A DNA stretch of 49,549 bases from the IMG/VR virus record IMGVR_UViG_3300009151_000102, positions 1 through 49,549 of that record; one strand, written 5' to 3'. Shown one piece after another: positions 42,433-48,205 of this stretch. Positions within the stretch are counted from its first letter, which is position 1. Each line of letters starts with the position of its first letter. The notes beneath the pieces were generated by a model. The model did no database searches, was not told the DNA's origin, and saw only the letters and a list, made by a program, of their open reading frames with translations. Source of the stretch: a virus. Both the position numbers and the translations under genes were made by a program.

Positions 42433-42891
42433 TCATAAAGACACATGAGGATTAACTTTATTCATAACTGAACGTAATCTACCTCTAGTCCAATTTTCAG
42501 GATGATTATCCAAAGAAAATTGTCCTTCTTTTTCACCATTGTTAAACCAAAATCTTTTTGCTCTAACTTTTCTACCATCAACATCAGGTGCATATAATGA
42601 TTTTCTTTTCCAAAAAGGAATTCCATCATCATAACTTCCAACACCCCATTGTTTCATGTTGGATTTTCTAGCACCTTTTCTTCCTGCGATACTCAATAGT
42701 TCTTTGACTAATTCTTCTTTGGACATTAACCCTGCTAATCCTTGCCAAGCCAAATAATCTTCATGTAATCCATGTTTTTCCCACAATTCTTTATGTGCTA
42801 AAGCGTGTTCCTCAACAGTTAATTCCACTAAATTGTCTTTACTATCAGTACCGCCCATATGTTTAGGTATTATATGGTGTTTGTGTTTCAT
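42433..42891 (-). CDS. HNH endonuclease, putative homing endonuclease inside the tmRNA intervening segment (152 aa)
   Basis: HNH motif at residues 5-33: KHHIIPKHMGG (His5, His6), KDNLVELT (Asn20), EEHALAH (His29, His33). The C-terminal part (KRFWFNNGEKEGQFSLDNHPENWTRGRLRS) resembles the short DNA-binding repeats of phage homing endonucleases. The TGA stop ends one base before the mature 5' end of the tmRNA coding piece. The ATG at 42891 follows AGGAGA and a hairpin with two late promoters. The gene occupies the intervening segment of the permuted tmRNA, between CCA of the acceptor piece and GGG of the coding piece. No intron is involved. Confidence 0.9.
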   Translation of the reverse strand: MKHKHHIIPKHMGGTDSKDNLVELTVEEHALAHKELWEKHGLHEDYLAWQGLAGLMSKEELVKELLSIAGRKGARKSNMKQWGVGSYDDGIPFWKRKSLYAPDVDGRKVRAKRFWFNNGEKEGQFSLDNHPENWTRGRLRSVMNKVNPHVSL

Positions 42892-42916
42892 TTGTTTTCT
42901 CCTGTCGATTGTTACT

Positions 42917-42924
42917 TATTTATA
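42917..42924 (-). promoter_or_regulatory. T4-type late promoter TATAAATA (proximal)
   Basis: Exact consensus on the minus strand. RNA start about six bases downstream falls near 42911, exactly at the loop/3'-arm border of the hairpin, giving an RNA with an open ribosome site. Serves HNH, the tmRNA coding piece and the SleB lysis genes. Confidence 0.75.
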
Positions 42925-42926
42925 AT

Positions 42927-42934
42927 TATTTATA
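42927..42934 (-). promoter_or_regulatory. T4-type late promoter TATAAATA (distal)
   Basis: Second exact consensus in tandem, ten bases upstream of the proximal box, overlapping the 5' arm of the hairpin by one base. RNA from it (start near 42921) also lacks the 5' arm. Confidence 0.7.
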
Positions 42935-42962
42935 ATCGACAGAGATTTAACATATGCCCTTA

Positions 42963-43030
42963 TGGTGGACCGGGGGGGATTCGCACCCCCGTCCAGAACA
43001 CCTTTTACTTCACTTCATACAACAATTCTA
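42963..43030 (-). ncRNA. ssrA: tmRNA acceptor piece (T-arm and 3' CCA)
   Basis: On the minus strand: TGTTCTG (P2 3' strand, 43000-42994), GAC, T-stem GGGGG (42990-42986), T-loop TGCGAAT, CCCCC, acceptor strand CCGGTCC (42973-42967), discriminator A73 and CCA ending at 42963. It has no anticodon arm, so it is not a tRNA. TGTTGT (43024-43019) can pair with ACAACA (42389-42384) of the coding piece. The 5' end is uncertain (43030 or a few bases either side) and lies just after the stop of the outer-membrane protein gene at 43043. With the coding piece it makes the permuted tmRNA known in alphaproteobacteria, some cyanobacteria and betaproteobacteria and marine phages. Confidence 0.9.
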
Positions 43031-43042
43031 TTAAATATCCTA

Positions 43043-43492
43043 TTAGAAGGATACTTTAACACCTGCACCGATTGAATTACCATCAAATGACGATACACGA
43101 CTTTGACCAATCTGATAACGATAATCAACTGTTGCGGCAACATTCTTAACAATAGGATAAGATAAACCAACACCACCTGTTACAGCATATCCATCTTTAC
43201 CAGTTTGATTATCAAGCATTGCGGCACCAGCTTTAACTGAAACTTGAACTGGACCAACTTTGGCAACATCATAAGCACTAACTAAACTATAACGATCCTG
43301 ATTGTTTTTGCCTTTAGTAAACTGGTCATAACCTAAAGTAGCAGTAACACTACCAAATTTTTGACCAACGGTAATACCTTGACTATTACGATCTGTACCA
43401 CTATAATCTTTAGTTACATTAACACCTACTTCTACGCTTTGTGCTGAACCAATAACTGCCATCAATGAAACTGCTAGAATAGACTTCTTCAT
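43043..43492 (-). CDS. Outer-membrane beta-barrel protein with signal peptide (149 aa)
   Basis: Signal peptide MKKSILAVSLMAVIGSAQS (about residues 1-19), then alternating amphipathic strands (VEVGVNVTKDY, GSVTATLGYDQF, VQVSVKAGAAM, GGVGLSYPI, AATVDYRYQIG) and a C-terminal strand ending GAGVKVSF, with terminal Phe as required by the BAM complex. It is an eight-strand-like small barrel, exported to the outer membrane of the host. Preceded by GAGGAG ribosome site and a near-perfect sigma70 promoter. Possible role: change of the infected cell surface, for example superinfection exclusion; inference only. Confidence 0.85.
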   Translation of the reverse strand: MKKSILAVSLMAVIGSAQSVEVGVNVTKDYSGTDRNSQGITVGQKFGSVTATLGYDQFTKGKNNQDRYSLVSAYDVAKVGPVQVSVKAGAAMLDNQTGKDGYAVTGGVGLSYPIVKNVAATVDYRYQIGQSRVSSFDGNSIGAGVKVSF

Positions 43493-43560
43493 AATAACTC
43501 CTCTTTGTTTTGTTTAACTACCTTTAATACAGTCAAAAAATGAAATGACTTTATGTATTT

Positions 43561-43589
43561 ATTATACATCATACTTCATTACATGTCAA
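43561..43589 (-). promoter_or_regulatory. Sigma70 promoter (TTGACA-17-TATAAT)
   Basis: Exact -35 (43584-43589) and -10 (43561-43566) hexamers 17 bases apart on the minus strand; RNA start near 43554. It lies partly within the 3' end of the PD-(D/E)XK nuclease gene. The -10 overlaps AATAAATA (43556-43563), so it may also work as a late promoter. Drives the outer-membrane protein and the tmRNA locus. Confidence 0.85.
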
Positions 43590-44249
43590 GTAATACTTTT
43601 TGACATATTCCTCTAGTTTTTCCTTATAATCATCAGGTTTTTTGATGAATACTTGGGCAAACCCCGTTTCACAGGCAATCATTACCACTATTTGTTCCAC
43701 TTTCTTGCCTGTTATCTCTTCAAACATAATCGCATATGCGGTACATTGAAGAAAATAATTTTCAATCCAATCTTCTCTTTTTTCTCTAGTAGATGTCTTA
43801 TAATCTATAATTGATAACTTGCCATCATACTCTGCAATACAATCTACACGACCAGCAACCTTTAAATGATTACTAAACAATGGTTGTTCTATTGCATATA
43901 CATTATTAACTTTATCTGTTATAATAGGTTTTACCTGCAAAAATAATTCTTTTATATGCGGCATTAACTTCATCATATAAAATGAATTAACTTTACCATT
44001 CAACAAATCTTCACATACAGTATGCATTGCAGTACCACGTGATGCTGCCTGATGTGTTATTTTATTTGCTTGTTCTTCACCTACTCTATTACGCCATTCC
44101 TTTAATGCTTCTTTATTACCAAAATGTGATAACACAGTAGTGATAGATGCATATTTACCTTTAGGTGTTGTATAATATCTACCACTAGATAATGTCTCTG
44201 ATTCCAATTCAAAATCTAATTCTGGCAACTTAACAAAACTAAAACTCAT
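43569..44249 (-). CDS. PD-(D/E)XK exonuclease, RecB/Cas4-like (226 aa)
   Basis: Contains RGTAMHTVCE (His76, Glu80), EQPLF (Glu121), AGRVDCIAEYDGKLSIIDYKTS (Asp136, Asp149, Lys151) and FLQCTAYA (Gln168-Tyr172, the QxxxY motif) in the order of RecB-family nucleases. Acts on DNA ends in recombination or host DNA breakdown; the specific role is not shown. Starts at ATG 44249 overlapping the previous stop (ATGA) with a GGAG site. Confidence 0.88.
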   Translation of the reverse strand: MSFSFVKLPELDFELESETLSSGRYYTTPKGKYASITTVLSHFGNKEALKEWRNRVGEEQANKITHQAASRGTAMHTVCEDLLNGKVNSFYMMKLMPHIKELFLQVKPIITDKVNNVYAIEQPLFSNHLKVAGRVDCIAEYDGKLSIIDYKTSTREKREDWIENYFLQCTAYAIMFEEITGKKVEQIVVMIACETGFAQVFIKKPDDYKEKLEEYVKKYYLTCNEV

Positions 44250-44569
44250 GCAACTCCGATTCGTTTAGTGATTCTATCCACATGCTCTTTAACAATTCTA
44301 TCAGTCTTTACTTTCTGAATTGATTTTTTACCATGGCGTTCACCTACTGCACTATTAGGATGTGCTTCTGCAACTTTAGATAATACTTCTTTAAAACCAT
44401 CTGGTACTCTATTTGCTTTTGATACTGATACACCAGATACAATCATTGGTGCAGAAATAATCGTTTGAATATGAGGATTTAGATTTAGATATTCTTCTCT
44501 TTCTGATATCTTCATAAATGTTTCAAACTCTTCACCCGTTACAGTATCTAAAAAATTATATGTTGGCAT
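44246..44569 (-). CDS. FmdB-like conserved phage protein, no cysteines (107 aa)
   Basis: MPTYNFLDTVTGEEFETFMKISEREEYLNLNPHIQTIISAP followed by FKEVLSKVAEAHPNSAVGERHG and a basic tail (IQKVKTDRIVKEHVDRITKR). The head resembles FmdB-type zinc ribbons but lacks the cysteines; conserved in T4-like cyano- and pelagiphages next to the nuclease gene. Function unknown; the basic tail suggests nucleic acid binding. GGAGTGG before ATG 44569; overlaps its upstream neighbour by 14 bases. Confidence 0.75.
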   Translation of the reverse strand: MPTYNFLDTVTGEEFETFMKISEREEYLNLNPHIQTIISAPMIVSGVSVSKANRVPDGFKEVLSKVAEAHPNSAVGERHGKKSIQKVKTDRIVKEHVDRITKRIGVA

Positions 44570-45107
44570 TAAACCACTCCGGTACGTTTCTATTTTTCCA
44601 CTTTGCTAAGTGTGTCTTGTTCTTTATATAGTAATTGCGATATGAACTAATAGAATCGTTTTCAACTTTAACATCATCAGGCATTGCAGGTGTAGGTTCA
44701 GACCATTTACCTGATGGAATATTCTCTGGAAACCTATTTTTAAGAGTCTGCATTAATCCACTAGATTCAACTTTATGAATTTTACCATAACGATAAGTGT
44801 ATTCAATACAAAGCATCTCAAGTAACTCTGCAAGCCAAATGTAATTAGGAATAGATTGTCTTACCCAAATAGCGGAAGGATGATTAAGGTGAGTAGCACT
44901 ATAAAGAATACTCTCACGTTGGTCAGGTAAAACATACCTTGTTTGTTTTCTACCAGTTTTAGATGCACCAACAGATTGAGTGCCGTCAAGATAACGATGG
45001 GCAGTAGAAAGTAATTGAGCATATTCTAAAACCATTTTGGTTACATGACGATCCACATGAAATTTGGCACATTCTTGTGGGATATTTGACAAATAAAATA
45101 TGTTCAC
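44556..45107 (-). CDS. Conserved phage protein of unknown function (183 aa, GTG start)
   Basis: Pattern ECAKFHVDRHVTKMVLEYAQLLSTAHRYLDG, then HLNHPSAIWVRQSIPNYIWLAELLEMLCIEYTYRYGKIHKVES and TPAMPDDVK...SYRNYYIKNK (fits a common phage family in which His and Asp are conserved). The fold is mostly helical; an enzymatic role is suggested by the invariant His residues but none is proven. Starts at GTG 45107, overlapping the stop of the preceding gene (GTGA). Confidence 0.75.
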   Translation of the reverse strand: MNIFYLSNIPQECAKFHVDRHVTKMVLEYAQLLSTAHRYLDGTQSVGASKTGRKQTRYVLPDQRESILYSATHLNHPSAIWVRQSIPNYIWLAELLEMLCIEYTYRYGKIHKVESSGLMQTLKNRFPENIPSGKWSEPTPAMPDDVKVENDSISSYRNYYIKNKTHLAKWKNRNVPEWFNANI

Positions 45108-45370
45108 GATAATTTTTTCTTCATAACATTATTTAATCCATCAAAATTATATCTTTTATAGGTAATTGTATTTGGTTGGTCTAATACTGATAATACAATA
45201 TCATCTTTAATCATATCAACTACACTAAGATATGGCCAACGAGATTGAAATGGACACAAATCACGCCATCGTTTGTTTACCATATAGTATTTGAATTCTT
45301 CTAAATCTTTTTGACTTTTAGCATCAAATACACGCTTGCGCTCATTAATTTCAGTAATCTTATTATACAT
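45104..45370 (-). CDS. Conserved hypothetical protein (88 aa)
   Basis: Basic, aromatic-rich small protein (MYNKITEINERKRVFDAKSQKD; EFKYYMVNKRWRDLCPFQSRWPYLSVVDMI). The pattern RWRDxCPF...WPYLSVxxMI is a recurrent element in T4-like phages, function unknown. It follows the hairpin at 45391-45407, with no strong ribosome site before ATG 45370. Confidence 0.65.
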   Translation of the reverse strand: MYNKITEINERKRVFDAKSQKDLEEFKYYMVNKRWRDLCPFQSRWPYLSVVDMIKDDIVLSVLDQPNTITYKRYNFDGLNNVMKKKLS

Positions 45371-45390
45371 TTTTTATTTCATCTAAAATA

Positions 45391-45407
45391 GGGAGAACTA
45401 GTCTCCC
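45391..45407 (-). terminator. Possible intrinsic terminator or attenuator
   Basis: Minus-strand GGGAGA-CTAGT-TCTCCC stem followed by TATTTTA, between two co-directional genes (45418-45750 and 45104-45370). The stem is short and the T tract is interrupted, so termination may be partial. Confidence 0.45.
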
Positions 45408-45417
45408 ATTGTTGATA

Positions 45418-45750
45418 TTAAGCAACTTGTTCAGTTACTTGTTGGTTTACTTCTTCAGCAGTCAAATCTTTTAGATTAGCAACTTTAGATTTTGTACCAC
45501 CGATAAGACCAACTTGTTTTAGATATGCCTGAACTACTTCAGGATTCACGATTTGATATGCAACTGCTTTGCGACCATCTTTAATAGTCTTAATAACTGC
45601 ATTAGCAAACAACTTACAATCTAACAAATAGTTGGAAATTCGGTACATATGAATTTGATTGCCCAACAAATCATTTAATTGTGTTTTGGTAAATACTTCA
45701 CCAGTTTGCATCACCAACAAAAACTTCTGATAACCATTTGCTTTTTTCAT
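45418..45750 (-). CDS. Possible winged-helix DNA-binding protein (110 aa)
   Basis: MKKANGYQKFLLVMQTGEVFTKTQLNDLLGNQIHMYRISNYLLDCKLFANAVIKTIKDGRKAVAYQIVN reads like helix-turn-helix plus wing (FTKTQLNDLLGNQIHMYRISNYL, then KDGRKAVAYQ). Unproven: no recognised family. Acidic/Gln tail EEVNQQVTEQVA. Preceded by AGGAG and a TTGACA-16-TATAAT promoter, so it is probably expressed early, perhaps as a regulator. Confidence 0.65.
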   Translation of the reverse strand: MKKANGYQKFLLVMQTGEVFTKTQLNDLLGNQIHMYRISNYLLDCKLFANAVIKTIKDGRKAVAYQIVNPEVVQAYLKQVGLIGGTKSKVANLKDLTAEEVNQQVTEQVA

Positions 45751-45792
45751 AATAAACTCCTATCAAATTAAAAATAACTACACTGTTCAAAC

Positions 45793-45820
45793 ATTATACT
45801 ACACCTACACCAAATGTCAA
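45793..45820 (-). promoter_or_regulatory. Sigma70 promoter (TTGACA-16-TATAAT)
   Basis: -35 at 45815-45820 and -10 at 45793-45798 on the minus strand, spacing 16. Same CTTGACATTTG context as the promoter at 46190-46218. Drives the small DNA-binding-like gene. Confidence 0.8.
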
Positions 45821-45823
45821 GCA

Positions 45824-46162
45824 TTATCGCCTCATGTTTGCCTGATCTTTAGCATCTTCTTTACTAAAAATTGGTACCGCATTAGATTTATGTAAAGTAC
45901 CGATGCCTAGCATTTTATCACCAGTATAAAACTTATCGGCTTTGCGAATACAAGCATCACCAGTGAAAGGTAAACTCTTATATACTGGTGTCTCACGCCG
46001 AAATGGCTCCGGTTGTTTTAAAGGCATTACAGATTTAATATTCTTTTTACCAGAAAAACTTGAACTAGTATTTTTAACACTAGTCAACCACTCTTGATAT
46101 TGTGCCACAACTTTTTTAGGCTTGCGTCTTTTCTTAGACTTTTGGTTCAAATGTAAAATCAT
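45824..46162 (-). CDS. Conserved basic phage protein (112 aa)
   Basis: Very basic N-terminus (QKSKKRRKPKKVV) and a conserved C-terminus FYTGDKMLGIGTLHKSNAVPIFSKEDAKDQANMRR. This end motif (YTGDKMxGIGTLHKSNAVPxF) is widespread in unrelated phage types, so the protein must be useful, but function is unknown to me. Preceded by AAAGGAT ribosome site and a sigma70 promoter. Confidence 0.75.
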   Translation of the reverse strand: MILHLNQKSKKRRKPKKVVAQYQEWLTSVKNTSSSFSGKKNIKSVMPLKQPEPFRRETPVYKSLPFTGDACIRKADKFYTGDKMLGIGTLHKSNAVPIFSKEDAKDQANMRR

Positions 46163-46189
46163 AATGTATCCTTTCTCATTTCAAATACC

Positions 46190-46218
46190 ATTATATCATG
46201 ATTGGTATCAAATGTCAA
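46190..46218 (-). promoter_or_regulatory. Sigma70 promoter (TTGACA-17-TATAAT)
   Basis: Exact -35 (46213-46218) and -10 (46190-46195) hexamers, 17 bases apart, on the minus strand; RNA would begin near 46183, about 20 bases before ATG 46162. Confidence 0.88.
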
Positions 46219-46250
46219 GCTATAAAAAATAACCCTTATAAAACAGTCAC

Positions 46251-46409
46251 TTATCCTTTGAGTAAAACTTGACTATTTCCTTGATTATTTTCAGATAACT
46301 GGCGCTTTAATCTGTCTAATTCCATTGAGATTATCTCAGTTTCCCTATGAGTATATGTTAATTGTACCTGAAGTAATCTAATTCTTTCTTGTATCTCTTC
46401 AGTAGTCAT
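46251..46409 (-). CDS. Small coiled-coil-like protein (52 aa)
   Basis: Reading by hand: starts MTTEEIQERIRLLQVQL, ends NSQVLLKG, all helical heptads with acidic/basic pairs. AGGAAAAGAATA precedes ATG 46409. It overlaps the upstream 50-aa gene by 11 bases, in the style of this compact operon. Function unknown. Confidence 0.6.
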   Translation of the reverse strand: MTTEEIQERIRLLQVQLTYTHRETEIISMELDRLKRQLSENNQGNSQVLLKG

Positions 46410-46551
46410 TATTCTTTTCCTGTTTTAATAACCGATATGCGGTTTTGTCTTTATGTTTTTTTCTGAACTGTTTGAAAGTATCTTTACCATCTTCATGTTT
46501 ACGCATTTTAGATTTGTTCAACTTCTCAAACTTCTTACCACCTGCTATCAT
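46399..46551 (-). CDS. Small lysine-rich protein (50 aa)
   Basis: Starts MIAGGKKFEKLNKSKMRKHEDG, ends RLLKQEKNNDY; about a third Lys/Arg. The ATG overlaps the galE-like stop (ATGA), indicating coupled translation. Could bind nucleic acid; function unknown. Confidence 0.6.
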   Translation of the reverse strand: MIAGGKKFEKLNKSKMRKHEDGKDTFKQFRKKHKDKTAYRLLKQEKNNDY

Positions 46552-47516
46552 ATTACTTCCTCTTCCCTTTTACAAATATGCCAATAAAATGCCGTATTAA
46601 TAATTGATTCAATATCGTGCTTAGGATTAAAAATCTGTTTTTGTTTTGCTAATGAACTATCAGCAATAAGAATATCTGGATCACCAGAACGTCTTTTACC
46701 AAATGTATATTTAACATTAACTCCACATTTTTTAATATACTCAATGATTTCTAATACTGAATATCCTGTTCCATTACCTAAATTTAATATAAATGATTTA
46801 TTGTCAATGTATGATGATGCAGTCACATGAGCATCTGCTACATCTGATACATGAACATAATCTCTAACACACGTTCCATCTTTTGTATTATAATCATCTC
46901 CATATACGATAACATTATTTAGATTTTCTAGAATGTTAGGTATCAAATGTGTTTCTGGTTTATGGTTTTCACCCATTTCACCATCAGGATCAGCACCCGC
47001 AAGATTAAAGTATCTGAATATACCATATTTCATTCCAGAATCTTTAATCATCTGTTCACATGCCAATTTAGTATTACCATAAACAGAATTATTATTAGTA
47101 AGTGGATGATGTTCATGTATCATATATTTGTTCCACGAACCAAGAAGTTTTGGTTCATATACTGCAGCAGTAGAACTGAATATAATCTTATTGGTATTAG
47201 ATGATTCCATACGTCTTAATAAGTTTGCAGTGCCAGCAACATTATTATACCAAAACTCAGTTGGATGTTTCATTGATTCACCAACTTCAATTCTACCCGC
47301 AAGATGAAATACAGTATCAAATTGATATGAATCAAATAATGTAAATAAATCATTGTTATCGCATATGTTACCATGACACCAATAATCGTAATACCTATGT
47401 GCTGGTGGCACTAAATCAAATATAACAACATGCCATCCTGCTTTCTTAAGTGCTTTACTTAAATGACTACCCAAATACCCGGCGCCACCTGTAATAAGCG
47501 CTCTTTTACTTTCCAT
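46548..47516 (-). CDS. galE: UDP-glucose 4-epimerase-like SDR (GalE family)
   Basis: 322 aa. NAD-binding GGAGYLG (residues 10-16), FHLAGRIEVGESMKHP (70-85), Ser114/Ser115 and Tyr146-Lys150 (SVYGNTK) catalytic residues, FRYFNLAGADPDG (168-180) and DGTCVRDYVHVSDVADAH typical of GalE. It converts UDP-glucose/UDP-galactose (or N-acetyl forms). Start ATG 47516 lies inside the glycosyltransferase gene (58-base overlap), as the Rossmann head begins right there. Part of the sugar cassette, probably to modify cell-surface glycans or phage DNA/virion sugars. Confidence 0.92.
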   Translation of the reverse strand: MESKRALITGGAGYLGSHLSKALKKAGWHVVIFDLVPPAHRYYDYWCHGNICDNNDLFTLFDSYQFDTVFHLAGRIEVGESMKHPTEFWYNNVAGTANLLRRMESSNTNKIIFSSTAAVYEPKLLGSWNKYMIHEHHPLTNNNSVYGNTKLACEQMIKDSGMKYGIFRYFNLAGADPDGEMGENHKPETHLIPNILENLNNVIVYGDDYNTKDGTCVRDYVHVSDVADAHVTASSYIDNKSFILNLGNGTGYSVLEIIEYIKKCGVNVKYTFGKRRSGDPDILIADSSLAKQKQIFNPKHDIESIINTAFYWHICKREEEVI

Positions 47517-48205
47517 GGAAACTCACCTTTATACTTTTCATTTTGTATACTATTACCCTTATCAAAAAAATCTTGTGTTACTGAATTAGGATTACCATCT
47601 AATCTATAACTCATTGTATGTTCATTATTACATTCATACTTTGGGAAGTGATGTTTCAATGCACTAAAAAACTTTCTATCTGCACCCCATTGACCATACC
47701 ATGCATGTCCAACTTTAACAGCAACATCTCTACGAATGGCAAAACTAGATGTATCAATATGATTTACATTATCATCAAAATACACTGGCCATTTACCTAA
47801 TGATTCACAATTATCTTCACACAAATAGTTGCCATCTTTATCATAGATTTTTCTTAGTGAATATGCCCAATCATTACCTTCATTCAAAACATCAACTAAT
47901 GATTGAACATGATTAGGTTCAAACCAGTTATCTTCATCTAGATAACAGATAACATCTGCATTAACTAAAAATGAACATGCGGCATAGACACGGTGTCCAT
48001 ACCAACCTTGTCCTACGTTATCTTCTAATACAACAAACTTAGTGGTAGAACTCTCAATACACGTATCAAATACATTTTTTCTATGTGCATATCCATCTAC
48101 AAAAATGTAATGGACAATATCTTTATAAGATTGATTTTCTATAGATTCAACACATTGTTTAAGATGTGCGGAACCAATTGTTGGAGTAACTACTGCAACT
48201 TTCAT
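47459..48205 (-). CDS. Glycosyltransferase family 2-like protein (248 aa)
   Basis: GT-A fold features: VVTPTIGSAHLKQCVESIENQSY (about 4-27), ICYLDEDNWFEPNHVQSLV with Asp90-Glu91-Asp92 for the metal, and SSFAIRRDVAVKVGHAW near 152 and WGADRKFFSAL near 175. It transfers sugar from a nucleotide sugar; acceptor unknown. ATG 48205 overlaps the stop of the cupin fusion (ATGA). Confidence 0.85.
   Translation of the reverse strand: MKVAVVTPTIGSAHLKQCVESIENQSYKDIVHYIFVDGYAHRKNVFDTCIESSTTKFVVLEDNVGQGWYGHRVYAACSFLVNADVICYLDEDNWFEPNHVQSLVDVLNEGNDWAYSLRKIYDKDGNYLCEDNCESLGKWPVYFDDNVNHIDTSSFAIRRDVAVKVGHAWYGQWGADRKFFSALKHHFPKYECNNEHTMSYRLDGNPNSVTQDFFDKGNSIQNEKYKGEFPWKVKERLLQVAPGIWVVI

Larger units (their letters stand above)
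42898..42945 (-). promoter_or_regulatory. Hairpin sequestering the HNH ribosome-binding site, with late promoters in its loop
   Basis: Nine perfect base pairs (CTGTCGATT 42942-42934 with AATCGACAG 42910-42902) extended by TCT/AGA with one bulged G, so the whole AGGAGA ribosome site (42903-42898) is paired. The 23-base loop contains the two TATAAATA boxes. This is analogous to the I-TevI and other T4 endonuclease leaders, in which early read-through RNA hides the ribosome site but late RNA lacks the 5' arm. Confidence 0.75.

Noticed and set aside
42950-43010. A tRNA gene at the GGGGG-TGCGAAT-CCCCC T-arm
   Set aside because: Only a T-arm and acceptor strand are present, with no anticodon arm, and its acceptor strand pairs with the tmRNA coding piece 540 bases away.
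43001-43560. A glutamine-type riboswitch upstream of the tmRNA, as I recall for a related marine phage
   Set aside because: I looked for the conserved glnA/downstream-peptide cores between the outer-membrane gene and its promoter and around the acceptor piece, and saw nothing matching.
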